64,000 nt of DNA from an uncultured Lachnospiraceae bacterium (GTDB lineage: Bacteria > Bacillota > Clostridia > Lachnospirales > Lachnospiraceae), in contig CADADA010000008.1 in the NCBI GenBank assembly GCA_902786515.1, forward strand, positions 1 through 64,000. Reading direction: 5' to 3'. The first letter of the stretch is position 1. Every line of letters starts with the position of its first letter. The notes below the pieces were generated by a model, which made no database searches, had not been told where the DNA came from, and saw nothing but the letters and a program-made list of their open reading frames with translations. The position numbers and the translations under genes were made by a program. Below, one piece after another: positions 39,253 to 48,296 of the stretch.

Positions 39253-39298
39253 CTGGTATGGTCAATTTTATCATTTTTGGCATTTTACACACTACCAG
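39253..39298 (+). promoter_or_regulatory. Candidate operator region ahead of the ECF S gene
   Basis: CTGGTA (39253-39258) and TACCAG (39293-39298) form a spaced inverted repeat flanking TTGGCA (39277-39282), a possible -35 box, with TATTAT at 39302-39307 as a possible -10 (19-base spacer). I cannot assign a regulator. Confidence 0.35.
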
Positions 39299-39367
39299 AA
39301 TTATTATATCATATGTGTAATGTTTCCTGAATTCGGAGAAATTATCACAAAAAAATGGAGGTTTATT

Positions 39368-39883
39368 ATGAAACATGAAAATATATTAAATTTGTGCATC
39401 ACTGCATTATTCGTCGGAATTGTTTATATCACCACGGCTTTTATTAAAATTCCTATTCCTTTGGGATATGCCAACCTCGGTGAAGCATTTATACTTTTTG
39501 CGGCTTTTGTTACAAATAAAAAAACCGCCTGCATAGCCGGTGGATTTGGTTCCGCACTGGCTGATATTTTGTCAGGTTTTCCTCTATGGGCATTGCCAAC
39601 ACTTGTCATCAAAGCTGTTTTTGCTCTGATAGCTTTTCAATTTTTTTCAAAAAATAAAAAGCTGACCTCACCTTATGTATTGGCTGGTACCTGTCTTGCA
39701 GCTGTTTTTGCAGCCGTCAGTTATACTTTGGCGGGAATGTTGTTATATGGTTCTTTTGCCGCAGGATTATCTTCATTTCCCGGACTTTTTTCTGAAAGTC
39801 TTGTAAATGCCGTTTGTTTTTTTCTTTTGGCAAAAATATGTCCTAAGAATTTGTTACTGTTCACAGCTGATAACAAAAAATAA
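39368..39883 (+). CDS. ECF transporter S component (substrate unknown)
   Basis: 171 residues from ATG 39368 (behind GGAGGT), with six hydrophobic segments. The pattern KIPIPLGYANLGEAFILFAAF, then GFGSALADILSGFP and a late conserved Pro/Lys, is that of vitamin-binding S components (PF07155-like). These bind a vitamin or precursor and dock on a shared EcfT-EcfA-EcfA module. No such module is nearby, so it is an orphan group II S component. Pyridoxine, hydroxymethylpyrimidine or another vitamin are all possible. Confidence 0.8.
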   Translation: MKHENILNLCITALFVGIVYITTAFIKIPIPLGYANLGEAFILFAAFVTNKKTACIAGGFGSALADILSGFPLWALPTLVIKAVFALIAFQFFSKNKKLTSPYVLAGTCLAAVFAAVSYTLAGMLLYGSFAAGLSSFPGLFSESLVNAVCFFLLAKICPKNLLLFTADNKK

Positions 39884-39893
39884 GCAGATTCGT

Positions 39894-40026
39894 CGTGCTT
39901 GCACGTAAGAAGCTGTTTATTTTCTGTTATCTTCCTGCTGCGAAGCAGGAACCTTTCCCGTCATAAGGATTTCAGGTGCGTAGCACCGGGAGAGCTGCGA
40001 AGCAGCGGGAAATCCGAATGTCGGGA
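39894..40026. repeat. Branched multi-hairpin palindromic element
   Basis: Hairpins in order: CGTGC-TT-GCACG (39894-39905), CCTGCT-GCGA-AGCAGG (39934-39949), then an imperfect outer stem CCCG..CAT..GGATTTC (39957-39973) pairing with GAAATCC..ATG..CGGG (40009-40026), enclosing GGTGC-GTA-GCACC (39975-39987) and GCTGC-GAA-GCAGC (39994-40006). The whole can fold as a cloverleaf-like branched structure. The element is more GC-rich than its surroundings and has no coding frame. Confidence 0.7.
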
Positions 40027-40065
40027 TAGGGGCTGTGAATATAACAATAATTTTTATTAGAGAAA

Positions 40066-40092
40066 ATCGGGCAGGATTCATTCCTGCCCGAT
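40066..40092 (-). terminator. Terminator of fapA-EAL operon
   Basis: Perfect 11-bp stem ATCGGGCAGGA/TCCTGCCCGAT with a five-base loop, followed by TTTTCTC on the minus strand, 9 bp past the stop codon. Confidence 0.88.
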
Positions 40093-40101
40093 ATCATTCT
40101 T

Positions 40102-42543
40102 TTATTCATTGTCCAGCATCATTTCGAATTCTCTTTCCGAAATAGGTCTCGAAAAGTAGTAACCTTGTATATAATCACAATTATGTGATACTAAAAAATC
40201 AACCTGTTCATCTGTCTCCGCACCTTCTGCCACAACTTTCGCATCCATATGATGTGCCATGCTGATTAACGAGTCTATAACTCCGTCTATCTTCTTGTTC
40301 TTTCCGATTTTCTTAACAAATTCCATATCAAGTTTTATGATGTCAAAATCATAATCCGTAATCGCATTGAAAGATGAATATCCGCTTCCAAAATCGTCTA
40401 TAAGAATCATCGCTCCAAGATTTCTCATATCTGAAATTGTCTTCATGTTGTTGCCGGCTATTGAAACATATGAAGATTCAGTTATCTCAAATCTGTATAA
40501 TCCTTTCAAATCATCCGCATTTTCCACATCAAAACGAATCTTTTCCATCATATCAACATCGAAAAAGTCCATACGTGACAGATTTACTGAAACAGGCACA
40601 ATGTGTTTACCTGAATCAATCCTTCGCTGAATAAATTCCTTCACGCTTCTCTCTATAAGAAGGTCAATCTGTGATATGTATCCATTTTCTTCCAATACAG
40701 GAATGAACAATCCCGGTGAAACAACTCCTCTTGACGGATGTATCCACCTTACCAGCGCCTCAGCCGATGCTATCTTTCTGGTCTTTGCATCATATATCGG
40801 CTGGTAATAAGCCTTAAATTCGTTATTGGCTATCGCTTCGTCAAGGACGCTCAAAATCTCGTTCTTATCAATATAAGTATCATGCATATATTTCTCATAA
40901 AATGCATAAGGTTTTACATACTCATTTTCAATGTATGTGGCGGCGAGCTGCGCCCTGTCACACATCTTGCTCACATTCATGCCTTTATCGTGTATGTTGT
41001 AGATTCCGCACCTTTGAAGAATCATAACTGTCTTTCCACTCTCAACATACATCACTCTGCATAATTCGTTGAGAACATCATAATCTATATATTTGCTCTC
41101 CACAAGACATACAAAATGGTCTGCGGTCGCCCTTGCGGTTACGATAGGATTCAGACTTGATTTCTTAATCTCATTATAAACATACTTGATAATATCGTCT
41201 CCGCTATCATTTCCGAAGATATCATTTATGGCCTTAAATCCCTTGATATTAAAAAATATAATCGCATATTCTTTATCTTTGTTCTTTTCAAGTATCTTTG
41301 CCGTATGTCTTATAAAACCAAGCCTGTTATATCCTCCCACAACTATGTCATGTTCAGATGTCTCAGTAATATCCTCAACTGTCGCCAGAATCAGATTTGC
41401 CCTTTGAGAAAAATAAATATATTTATACTTTTTCAGTCTTTTTTCGCCATTTTCCAAAATATGGTGTATATAGAACTGATAGTCATTCGACTCTTCCAGT
41501 TGCTCTACTATATAGGTTAAATCCGTCTGTATGGTAAATGTGCCTCTCTCATAATCCGGAACTATAGTCTCTGTTATCTTGTCCACCGAAACGTCATAAT
41601 CAAGTATCGTGTCCGTCTCTAATTGATCCTTATCGTCCTCAGAATTTTTCTTAAGAAGAAACAGTCTCCTCTCAACATCTATAATTCCAACCGACTCATA
41701 TTCGTTTTCGTACAAGAGTCCCGGCAGTGTCTCAGCGATGTAATTTTCAGATACATCAGTCACATAAATAGTACCCATCACATCACCGGTCTCATCTTCT
41801 TTTAACATTCTTAAAACCGTATTCACGAGACAAATCTCATTATCCTCAACATTGTAAATATGACGATATGAAACCTCTCTCGTACCGGAATCAAATAATT
41901 GCAAGAGTTTTTTTACATCAAATATTTTGAGAAAGCCCATTTTATGTTCTTCAATTTTTATATTATCTGCAACAGATTTAATAAATCCATTTACAGTCTT
42001 TTCATGCATGGCGTCCGACAGATTTATGTAATCTCCGGCACCCCATTTCATTTCGTCATCAGACAGATTTACGTAGCATATGCCAATCGCATTATTTCTT
42101 AAAGTAACATTTTCTTCAGCCCGTTCTGCCGAATCACCATAAATATCTTTCACACTCAGCAAAACAATTTGATTTTCGTCACTGTACTCCACACTTCGTG
42201 ACACTTCCATCTGAACCCAGCGGAATTCATCTCCGAATTTTCTTCTGTATCTGTATACAATAACAGATTTTCCCTGTAAAAATTGATTTTTTAATTCTTC
42301 AATGTCTGTTACTTTTTTGAATCCATCTTCATCAGCATTAAACACATTTTCATTTTTCAAATAGCCATTAACAAGAACCGAAAATGTTCTGTTCAGACCA
42401 AATTCAGTATTACCTTTCTCCGACGAACTTACAACGCTATACAAGTCATTAGTCAAATCAATTCTTAATATTTTGCAATATTCTCTTGCAAGAATCTCTA
42501 CTGCATCCTCATATTTTATATTGACAACATCTGACATTTCCAC
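40102..42543 (-). CDS. PAS-like/degenerate GGDEF/EAL c-di-GMP phosphodiesterase
   Basis: 813 residues, no membrane segment. N-terminal PAS-like sensory regions (about 1-395) lead to a GGDEF domain (about 400-550) whose active site reads RATADHF in place of RxGGDEF, so it should not make c-di-GMP. The EAL domain (about 560-810) keeps its ligands: EALVRW at 595, NLSR, FEITES, DDFGSGYSS, IKLD, VAEGAET and YIQGYYFSRP, so cleavage of c-di-GMP to pGpG is expected, perhaps under GTP control by the GGDEF relic. The start is GTG 42543, seven bases after AAGG; ATG 42537 is the alternative. It follows the FapA-like gene by 15 bp and shares its promoter. Confidence 0.9.
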   Translation of the reverse strand: MEMSDVVNIKYEDAVEILAREYCKILRIDLTNDLYSVVSSSEKGNTEFGLNRTFSVLVNGYLKNENVFNADEDGFKKVTDIEELKNQFLQGKSVIVYRYRRKFGDEFRWVQMEVSRSVEYSDENQIVLLSVKDIYGDSAERAEENVTLRNNAIGICYVNLSDDEMKWGAGDYINLSDAMHEKTVNGFIKSVADNIKIEEHKMGFLKIFDVKKLLQLFDSGTREVSYRHIYNVEDNEICLVNTVLRMLKEDETGDVMGTIYVTDVSENYIAETLPGLLYENEYESVGIIDVERRLFLLKKNSEDDKDQLETDTILDYDVSVDKITETIVPDYERGTFTIQTDLTYIVEQLEESNDYQFYIHHILENGEKRLKKYKYIYFSQRANLILATVEDITETSEHDIVVGGYNRLGFIRHTAKILEKNKDKEYAIIFFNIKGFKAINDIFGNDSGDDIIKYVYNEIKKSSLNPIVTARATADHFVCLVESKYIDYDVLNELCRVMYVESGKTVMILQRCGIYNIHDKGMNVSKMCDRAQLAATYIENEYVKPYAFYEKYMHDTYIDKNEILSVLDEAIANNEFKAYYQPIYDAKTRKIASAEALVRWIHPSRGVVSPGLFIPVLEENGYISQIDLLIERSVKEFIQRRIDSGKHIVPVSVNLSRMDFFDVDMMEKIRFDVENADDLKGLYRFEITESSYVSIAGNNMKTISDMRNLGAMILIDDFGSGYSSFNAITDYDFDIIKLDMEFVKKIGKNKKIDGVIDSLISMAHHMDAKVVAEGAETDEQVDFLVSHNCDYIQGYYFSRPISEREFEMMLDNE

Positions 42544-42558
42544 ATCTTCACCTTCTCC

Positions 42559-43962
42559 CTATTTTTTGTTATCCTCTTCGTCTCCGGACATCATCTCTAT
42601 TTTGCCATACTTAAGCTTAAATACAACATCCTTGTATGCCTCTTTCTGTATCCATTTGTCTCCTTCTGACATTATTACGACACCGGGATACACTACTCCT
42701 GTCACCCTGACATCCGCTTCCATCTTTGCCACCGCAATTTCCTCGCTGATTTTATCAATCTGCTCATTTAACTGATTGCGTTCTGCGACCCTGATTACCT
42801 TGGCACGTATAATCTTCATCCTGATACTTTCAGTTTCCCTTGTATGTCTGCTTCCATCCAGATGGTCATATACAAAAAGATTTTTTTCTAGTAATGTTAT
42901 ATCATCGCGTACTTTTTTTAACTTATCCTGATTCACCCTCAGCTGCTGCTGAAACCGTGTTACTTCACCAAAATGTATCCTTGTAGAAACACCCACTTCA
43001 TTTCCCAGACACTTTGCAGTCACCCCCTGCATTCCCGTAACAGTGCCTCCGATAATGCTTCCTTTCCGGGATGTCACGATTACTCTCTGCCTCGCATACA
43101 CGTCACAGTCTAACATAGAGTTGGCATATACGTTTCCATCTGCCTTGATATGGCACCTCTCCATGAAACTTCCTGCTACATCTGACTTTGATATAATCTC
43201 ACACCCGTTTTTCCCCTGAATACCTTTTTGTATTGTAATATTTTTACCGGCAACAAGTCTGCAATTACCCACATGTCCATGAATAAAAATACTTCCATCA
43301 GTAGTTATCTCAAGTCCGCTCCTTACATCGCCCTGTACTTCCACATCACCGTTAAAGTGAACATTTCCCTGTTCAATATCCAAATCCCCATTCACAACAT
43401 ACACTTTATCAACAATAATCTTTGAACCCTCTTTGTATACTCTTCCGGCGTACTGTGCTCTAAATTCCCTGTTATTCTCATCAGCAACAAATCCTTTTCC
43501 CCTGAGCGGTCTTTGTTCTTTGCCGGGCACAGGTTTTAGTATCTCGGAAAAAACCGTGTAACCAAATTCTCCTCTGGTAGCAGGTTCATACACTGCAAGT
43601 AAATCATCTTTTTTTACCATCGCAAGTTTCAGTGAATTAACATAATCCACCGAACCATCCGGATTAACCACAGGCTTAGACTTTGCATCTTCTAACGGAA
43701 CAAGGTATCTGTAATATCCGTCCCTTCCATTTACCGGTGGCTTTCCCTCAGCTACAATCACATCTTTCTCATATGCAACATAAGTAGTCAAAGCCTCTAT
43801 CGCTTCTTTCTTAATACCTGCCACTATCCCATTTTCTTTTAAATAATCTTCTACAAATTTTGTTGTAAAAACCGGTTCTTCTTCGCCTTCGCACTTTTTA
43901 ATGGCAAGGCTGACCCACATACGTTCATCATCAATTTTCAGAATGACCCAATCTTTTTCCAT
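42559..43962 (-). CDS. FapA (DUF342) family protein
   Basis: 467 residues from ATG 43962, six bases after GGAGGTG. Middle section GKPPVNGRDGYYRYLVP and the later beta-helix-like repeats (GNVHFNGDVEVQGDVRSG, GSIFIHGHVGNC, GNVYANSMLDCDVYARQ) are characteristic of DUF342/FapA, followed by a charged coiled-coil region (about 335-415). Family members influence polar placement of proteins and flagella in Vibrio and are widespread without flagella. Coupling to the EAL gene suggests a c-di-GMP-linked surface or motility role, which is inference. Confidence 0.88.
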   Translation of the reverse strand: MEKDWVILKIDDERMWVSLAIKKCEGEEEPVFTTKFVEDYLKENGIVAGIKKEAIEALTTYVAYEKDVIVAEGKPPVNGRDGYYRYLVPLEDAKSKPVVNPDGSVDYVNSLKLAMVKKDDLLAVYEPATRGEFGYTVFSEILKPVPGKEQRPLRGKGFVADENNREFRAQYAGRVYKEGSKIIVDKVYVVNGDLDIEQGNVHFNGDVEVQGDVRSGLEITTDGSIFIHGHVGNCRLVAGKNITIQKGIQGKNGCEIISKSDVAGSFMERCHIKADGNVYANSMLDCDVYARQRVIVTSRKGSIIGGTVTGMQGVTAKCLGNEVGVSTRIHFGEVTRFQQQLRVNQDKLKKVRDDITLLEKNLFVYDHLDGSRHTRETESIRMKIIRAKVIRVAERNQLNEQIDKISEEIAVAKMEADVRVTGVVYPGVVIMSEGDKWIQKEAYKDVVFKLKYGKIEMMSGDEEDNKK

Positions 43963-44015
43963 ACAGCACACCTCCTCCCACAGCGGTGTATTACATTTCA
44001 TCTACATATAACTCT

Positions 44016-44044
44016 ATTTTACAGTATTTTCCGCCATAACGCAA
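44016..44044 (-). promoter_or_regulatory. Promoter of fapA-EAL
   Basis: TTGCGT, 17 bases, TAAAAT on the minus strand, overlapping the tail of the upstream aminotransferase terminator. Confidence 0.6.
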
Positions 44045-44072
44045 CAAAAGTGTCACAAATTAGTGACACTTT
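44044..44072 (-). terminator. Terminator of the aspartate aminotransferase gene
   Basis: Perfect stem AAAGTGTCAC/GTGACACTTT with a six-base loop followed by TTG on the minus strand. Confidence 0.75.
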
Positions 44073-44109
44073 CATTTAATATTCATGCTCTATATATAAT
44101 CTGCAATTT

Positions 44110-45399
44110 TTACATCTCTGACAATAATTTTTCTACACTTGCAAGCTTTACGCAAAGTACAAATACTTTTGCTGCGGCTGCCATATCTTCTGCACTAGGG
44201 AAAGAAGGTGCAATACGAATATTACTATCCTTAGGGTCTTTTCCGTATGGGAATGTAGCGCCTGCGCCCGTAAGCACAACTCCACATTCTTTACACTTTG
44301 CAACAATAGCTTTCGCACAGCCCTCCATTGCATTAAATGAAATAAAATATCCGCCTCTTGGCTCTATCCATTCACCTATCTCCAGACCGGTAAGTTCTTC
44401 ATCTAATTCCTTTAAAACTGCCTCGAACTTAGGTCTTAATATATCCGCATGTTTTGCCATATGAGCCTTTAATCCGTCAAGGTCTCCAAAGAATCTTGAG
44501 TGACGAAGCTGATTAATCTTGTCATGACCTATAGTCTGAACAGTAAGCTGCTTCATTATAAACTCTACATTTTTCAAAGATGTGGCTATTGCTGAAACAC
44601 CTGAACCCGGAAAACTGATTTTAGATGTAGAAGCAAACATATATACCATATCAGGATTTCCCGCTTTCTCACATTCATCAAGAATATTGAGAATCTTATC
44701 CTGCTTATCTTTATAAATGTGATGTATGCAATATGCATTATCCCAGAATATTCTAAAATCTTCTGCTGCCGGTTTCAATGCAGCAAATCTTTTTACTACC
44801 TCATCTGAATATGATATTCCCGTAGGATTTGAATACTTTGGCACACACCAGATTCCCTTTACGGATGCATCATTATTCACATACTGTTCAACCATATCCA
44901 TATCCGGACCATCTGAATTCAAAGGGATGTTAATCATTTCAATTCCGAAAAATTCTGTAATCTTGAAATGTCTGTCATATCCCGGCACAGGGCATAAAAA
45001 CTTCACCTTATCAAGTTTGCACCACGGTGTTGATCCATTCACTCCATGTGTAACTGAACGTGAAACAGTATCATACATAATGTTAAGACTGGAATTTCCG
45101 TATACAATAACATTATCCTTTTCTACTTCCATCATGGCAGCCATAAGTCTTCTGCATTCTCCGATACCGTCAAGGTCACCATAGTTACGTGTATCATTTC
45201 CAAGAACCGTGTTCATGTCACACGAGCTGTTTATCACATCAAGCATAGGCATTGCAAGTGCGAGCTGCTCTGCTCCCGGCTTTCCTCTCGCCATATTGAG
45301 CTGTAATCCCTTAGCCTGCTCCTCTTTATATTTCTCTTCAAGAGCAGCCTTAATTGTAAGAAGTTCGTTTTTGTCCATCTGTCTGTATGACTTTTTCAT
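44110..45399 (-). CDS. Aspartate aminotransferase, type Ic
   Basis: 429 residues of the PLP-dependent fold I family, subgroup Ic (PF12897), which moves the amino group of aspartate to 2-oxoglutarate. Recognisable stretches are LQLNMARGKPGAEQL near 33, the cofactor-binding NSSLNIMYDTV near 102, WCVPKYSNPTGISYSDE near 184, WDNAYCIHHIY near 220, and the PLP lysine in FASTSKISFPGSGVSA near 254. It stands alone between its own terminator and an upstream region with TTGCAA-18-TATTAT as a possible promoter. Confidence 0.9.
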   Translation of the reverse strand: MKKSYRQMDKNELLTIKAALEEKYKEEQAKGLQLNMARGKPGAEQLALAMPMLDVINSSCDMNTVLGNDTRNYGDLDGIGECRRLMAAMMEVEKDNVIVYGNSSLNIMYDTVSRSVTHGVNGSTPWCKLDKVKFLCPVPGYDRHFKITEFFGIEMINIPLNSDGPDMDMVEQYVNNDASVKGIWCVPKYSNPTGISYSDEVVKRFAALKPAAEDFRIFWDNAYCIHHIYKDKQDKILNILDECEKAGNPDMVYMFASTSKISFPGSGVSAIATSLKNVEFIMKQLTVQTIGHDKINQLRHSRFFGDLDGLKAHMAKHADILRPKFEAVLKELDEELTGLEIGEWIEPRGGYFISFNAMEGCAKAIVAKCKECGVVLTGAGATFPYGKDPKDSNIRIAPSFPSAEDMAAAAKVFVLCVKLASVEKLLSEM

Positions 45400-45508
45400 A
45401 TATATTCTATCCTTTCATCGTACATTTAAAATCTCATACTATAATAACTCTGCAATGCAAATTCTTGCAACATTTTTTTTTAAATTATTGCATTTTATTC
45501 AAGACAAA

Positions 45509-45700
45509 TTATAAAAAATCTTTTTCGTTAAATTTCTTCTCCGTCAATTTTGAAGTTTCTTCTATGGCATCTTCAAGACCTGTCAATGCAGCAAATGGTG
45601 AAAATTGAGCTGCCCTGTCATACACAGACATATGTGGTCTTGTCGCCGATATGTGATGCGGCAGGTTAATTATATCATCATACTTATGTTCCGTATTCAC
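45509..45700 (-). CDS. Short YolD-like protein downstream of Y-family polymerase
   Basis: 63 residues. The start (YDDIINLPHHISATRPHMSVYDRAAQFSPFAALTG) is the conserved N-terminal half of the YolD-like family that accompanies UmuC-type polymerases in Firmicutes. Relatives are usually 100 or more residues with a beta-rich C-terminal half; here the frame stops after TEKKFNEKDFL, so it is a short or truncated form. It overlaps the polymerase gene by four bases (ATGA). A UmuD-like partner role is a common suggestion but unproven. Confidence 0.82.
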   Translation of the reverse strand: MNTEHKYDDIINLPHHISATRPHMSVYDRAAQFSPFAALTGLEDAIEETSKLTEKKFNEKDFL

Positions 45701-47103
45701 GCTTTATGACCTCCAATCTGTCCATTTCTTTGTATGGCTGTGGCTCCTTCTAAAAGATTCATTCCTTTTATGACAGCATTCTTTCCATATTTGTGTTTTA
45801 TATCAATAACCGCATCCTGAACAGCTTTTTCTTTTTTTAAATCATTTTCCTCTTTTTCATAATCCGTGAAAAGGCTCATCTGCCTGTAACCCGTATCTTC
45901 TTTTACGTCATCTTCATTAACCACATGATTAACTGTTATTGTAAGACGTCTTATCAGAAGATTCTTATCTGTTATTTCATTATACAATTCTACCACTGCT
46001 TTTATAATAGCCTGCGTAGAGGATGTGTACTTATCAAGGTTCTTCGTTCCATGTGCATGCTTTGGAGTCTTCCTTCCATACCTGTCTACAGTGACTTCTC
46101 CACTGTACTTTTTCATTGCCGACTCTTTAAGATTTGAAATATCATAACCAACAGTCAGCACAACCTGATTTGTGACAAGTCGTTTTTCCACCAGTTCAAG
46201 TACCAGTAAATCGGTCATTTCTTTTACGATAAGTTCACCTTTTTTTATTTCGTAAGGACAACTTAGTACCTGTCCGGAGCTTAAGCTGTTCTGACTCGGC
46301 TTATATTGCTTTATGTCCTTAATCGTACAAGGTTCCCATCCCCATGCATGGTCAATCAGAAGTTCAGCATTAACCCCGAATAATTTGTATAATAAATCCT
46401 CACTATAAAATTCTCCCGTTTTTCCCAGTGAACACCTCGCAACATCTCCCATCGTCTCAATTCCATATGATGCGAGTTTTTTTGAATAACCGGTTCCAAC
46501 ACGCCAAAAATCAGTTATGGGCGTGTGTCCCCACAACTTTTCCCTGTAAGTCATTTCATTCAATTCTGCAATGCGGACTCCATTTTCATCTGCTGGAATA
46601 TGCTTTGCCATAACATCCATGGCAACCTTACACAGATACAGATTCGTGCCTATCCCCGCCGTAGCCGTAATACCTGTTTCGTTCAAAACATCAAGTACTA
46701 TCTTTTTAGCCAGTTCTTTTGGAGTCATATTGTAATTATTCAGATAAGCCGTTACATCCATAAATACTTCATCCACTGAATAAACATGCATATCCTCCGG
46801 AGCAATATATTTAAGATAAATGCTGTATATTCGTGTGCTATACTGCATGTATAAAGCCATTCTCGGTTTTGCAGTTATAAATGTCTGATTAACTTCACGT
46901 GCCTTCTGCTCTACTTCAAACAGCCTTGCTCTGCCGGGTATACCATATTTTTTTAAAGAAGGAGACACCGCAAGACATATAGTCTTGGATGTCCTTTCAG
47001 AATCTGCCACAACAAGATTCGTTGTCAGTGGGTCAAGTTTTCGTTCAACACATTCTACTGAAGCATAAAATGATTTTAAATCAATTGCTATATACACTCT
47101 CAT
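45697..47103 (-). CDS. Y-family (DinB/UmuC-type) translesion DNA polymerase
   Basis: 468 residues. Catalytic carboxylates lie in AIDLKSFYASVE (residues 6-17) and YSVDEVFMDVT (near 108-118); the finger region, helix-hairpin-helix zone (YGIETMGDVARC) and little-finger domain follow. A clamp-binding motif RQMSLF sits near residue 413. The finger region SERTSKTICLAVSPSLKKYGI resembles the UvrX/UmuC-like group of Firmicutes. It overlaps the YolD-like gene by four bases and follows the MalY-type gene by 11 bp. No LexA/DinR box was recognised nearby. Confidence 0.93.
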   Translation of the reverse strand: MRVYIAIDLKSFYASVECVERKLDPLTTNLVVADSERTSKTICLAVSPSLKKYGIPGRARLFEVEQKAREVNQTFITAKPRMALYMQYSTRIYSIYLKYIAPEDMHVYSVDEVFMDVTAYLNNYNMTPKELAKKIVLDVLNETGITATAGIGTNLYLCKVAMDVMAKHIPADENGVRIAELNEMTYREKLWGHTPITDFWRVGTGYSKKLASYGIETMGDVARCSLGKTGEFYSEDLLYKLFGVNAELLIDHAWGWEPCTIKDIKQYKPSQNSLSSGQVLSCPYEIKKGELIVKEMTDLLVLELVEKRLVTNQVVLTVGYDISNLKESAMKKYSGEVTVDRYGRKTPKHAHGTKNLDKYTSSTQAIIKAVVELYNEITDKNLLIRRLTITVNHVVNEDDVKEDTGYRQMSLFTDYEKEENDLKKEKAVQDAVIDIKHKYGKNAVIKGMNLLEGATAIQRNGQIGGHKA

Positions 47104-47114
47104 TTTTCAAACTA

Positions 47115-48272
47115 TCACTCCCGAAGCATTTTTACTCCTTCATATAACCTTTTCATTCCCTCTCTGACTGTTTCCATCGGGCAGGCAACATTTATACGTA
47201 TAAAGTTGTCACTTTCTCCTCCATACTGCTTTCCTCCTGACACATAGAGTCCGGTCGCCTTTCGCAGTCTCACATGAAAATCTCCTGTATCACACAGTCC
47301 GCTTACATCCATCCACATAAGATATGTCGCCTCTGAATCCGTGACATGAATCTCAGGAATATTTTCTTCTATAAACTTACGTACGTAACATTTATTATCA
47401 TAAATATAAATTCTAAGTTCATCCAGCCATTCTTCACCCTTATTGAAAGCTGCAATTGCCGCATCTATTGCAAACGCATTCGGCTCTGCCACCTCATCTG
47501 TATTAATCGCTCTGTTCACCTTGTGTCTTAAGTTTTCGTCCGGCACTATAACTGCCGACGTCTGCAATCCTGCAATATTAAATGCCTTTGTAGGTGCCAC
47601 ACAGGTTATGCTTATTTCTCTGCATACATCAGATACTGACGCAAAAGGCACATATGATTTTCCCGGGTCAGTTAGGTCACAGTGTATTTCATCTGAAATA
47701 ACCGTAACATGATATTTTTTACAGAGATTTCCTATTTTACTTAAAGTCTCACTGTCCCAAATCTTTCCTATCGGATTATGAGGATTACACAAAATCATCA
47801 ATGTTGTCTGCGGATCCGACAATTTCTTCTCCAAATCTTCAAAATCAATTCTGTACTCACCATTTTCATATATAAGCCTGTTCTCCAAAGGACGGCATCC
47901 GTTGTTTATAATCGAATTGAAAAAGATATTGTATACCGGTGTCTGTATAAGAACATTTTCATTTGGAGTGGTCAGTTTGCGAACAGCACTCGATATTGTT
48001 GGAATAACACCCGTACTGAATATTATAGAGTTCTCGTCCGGTCTGTAGCCATGCCTTCTCTCCCACCATCCTGCAACTGCTTCATTCCACTCACGGGGAA
48101 CTACTGAATATCCGAACACTCCGTTTTCGGTCCTTTTCTTTATCGCCTCAATTACGCAGGGAGCAGTCTTAAAATCCATATCTGCTACCCACATAGGAAG
48201 TTCATCTTTACCGACATCCCATTTTAAAGAAGAAGTATTTCTCCTGTCTGTTATCTCATCAAAATAATACAT
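47115..48272 (-). CDS. MalY/PatB-type PLP aminotransferase (cystathionine beta-lyase-like)
   Basis: 385 residues from ATG 48272 behind GGAGGT; a longer frame to 48398 runs through the palindromic array and is unlikely. Recognisable stretches are LPMWVADMDFKTAP near 25, YSVVPREW, FSTGVIPTISSAV, LCNPHNPIGKIW, ISDEIHCDL and the PLP lysine in APTKAFNIAGLQ. MalY/PatB enzymes split cystathionine or cysteine conjugates; some also act as regulators. Its position between repair-type genes is unexplained. Confidence 0.9.
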   Translation of the reverse strand: MYYFDEITDRRNTSSLKWDVGKDELPMWVADMDFKTAPCVIEAIKKRTENGVFGYSVVPREWNEAVAGWWERRHGYRPDENSIIFSTGVIPTISSAVRKLTTPNENVLIQTPVYNIFFNSIINNGCRPLENRLIYENGEYRIDFEDLEKKLSDPQTTLMILCNPHNPIGKIWDSETLSKIGNLCKKYHVTVISDEIHCDLTDPGKSYVPFASVSDVCREISITCVAPTKAFNIAGLQTSAVIVPDENLRHKVNRAINTDEVAEPNAFAIDAAIAAFNKGEEWLDELRIYIYDNKCYVRKFIEENIPEIHVTDSEATYLMWMDVSGLCDTGDFHVRLRKATGLYVSGGKQYGGESDNFIRINVACPMETVREGMKRLYEGVKMLRE

Positions 48273-48296
48273 ACTATACCTCCATTCTGAGCACTT

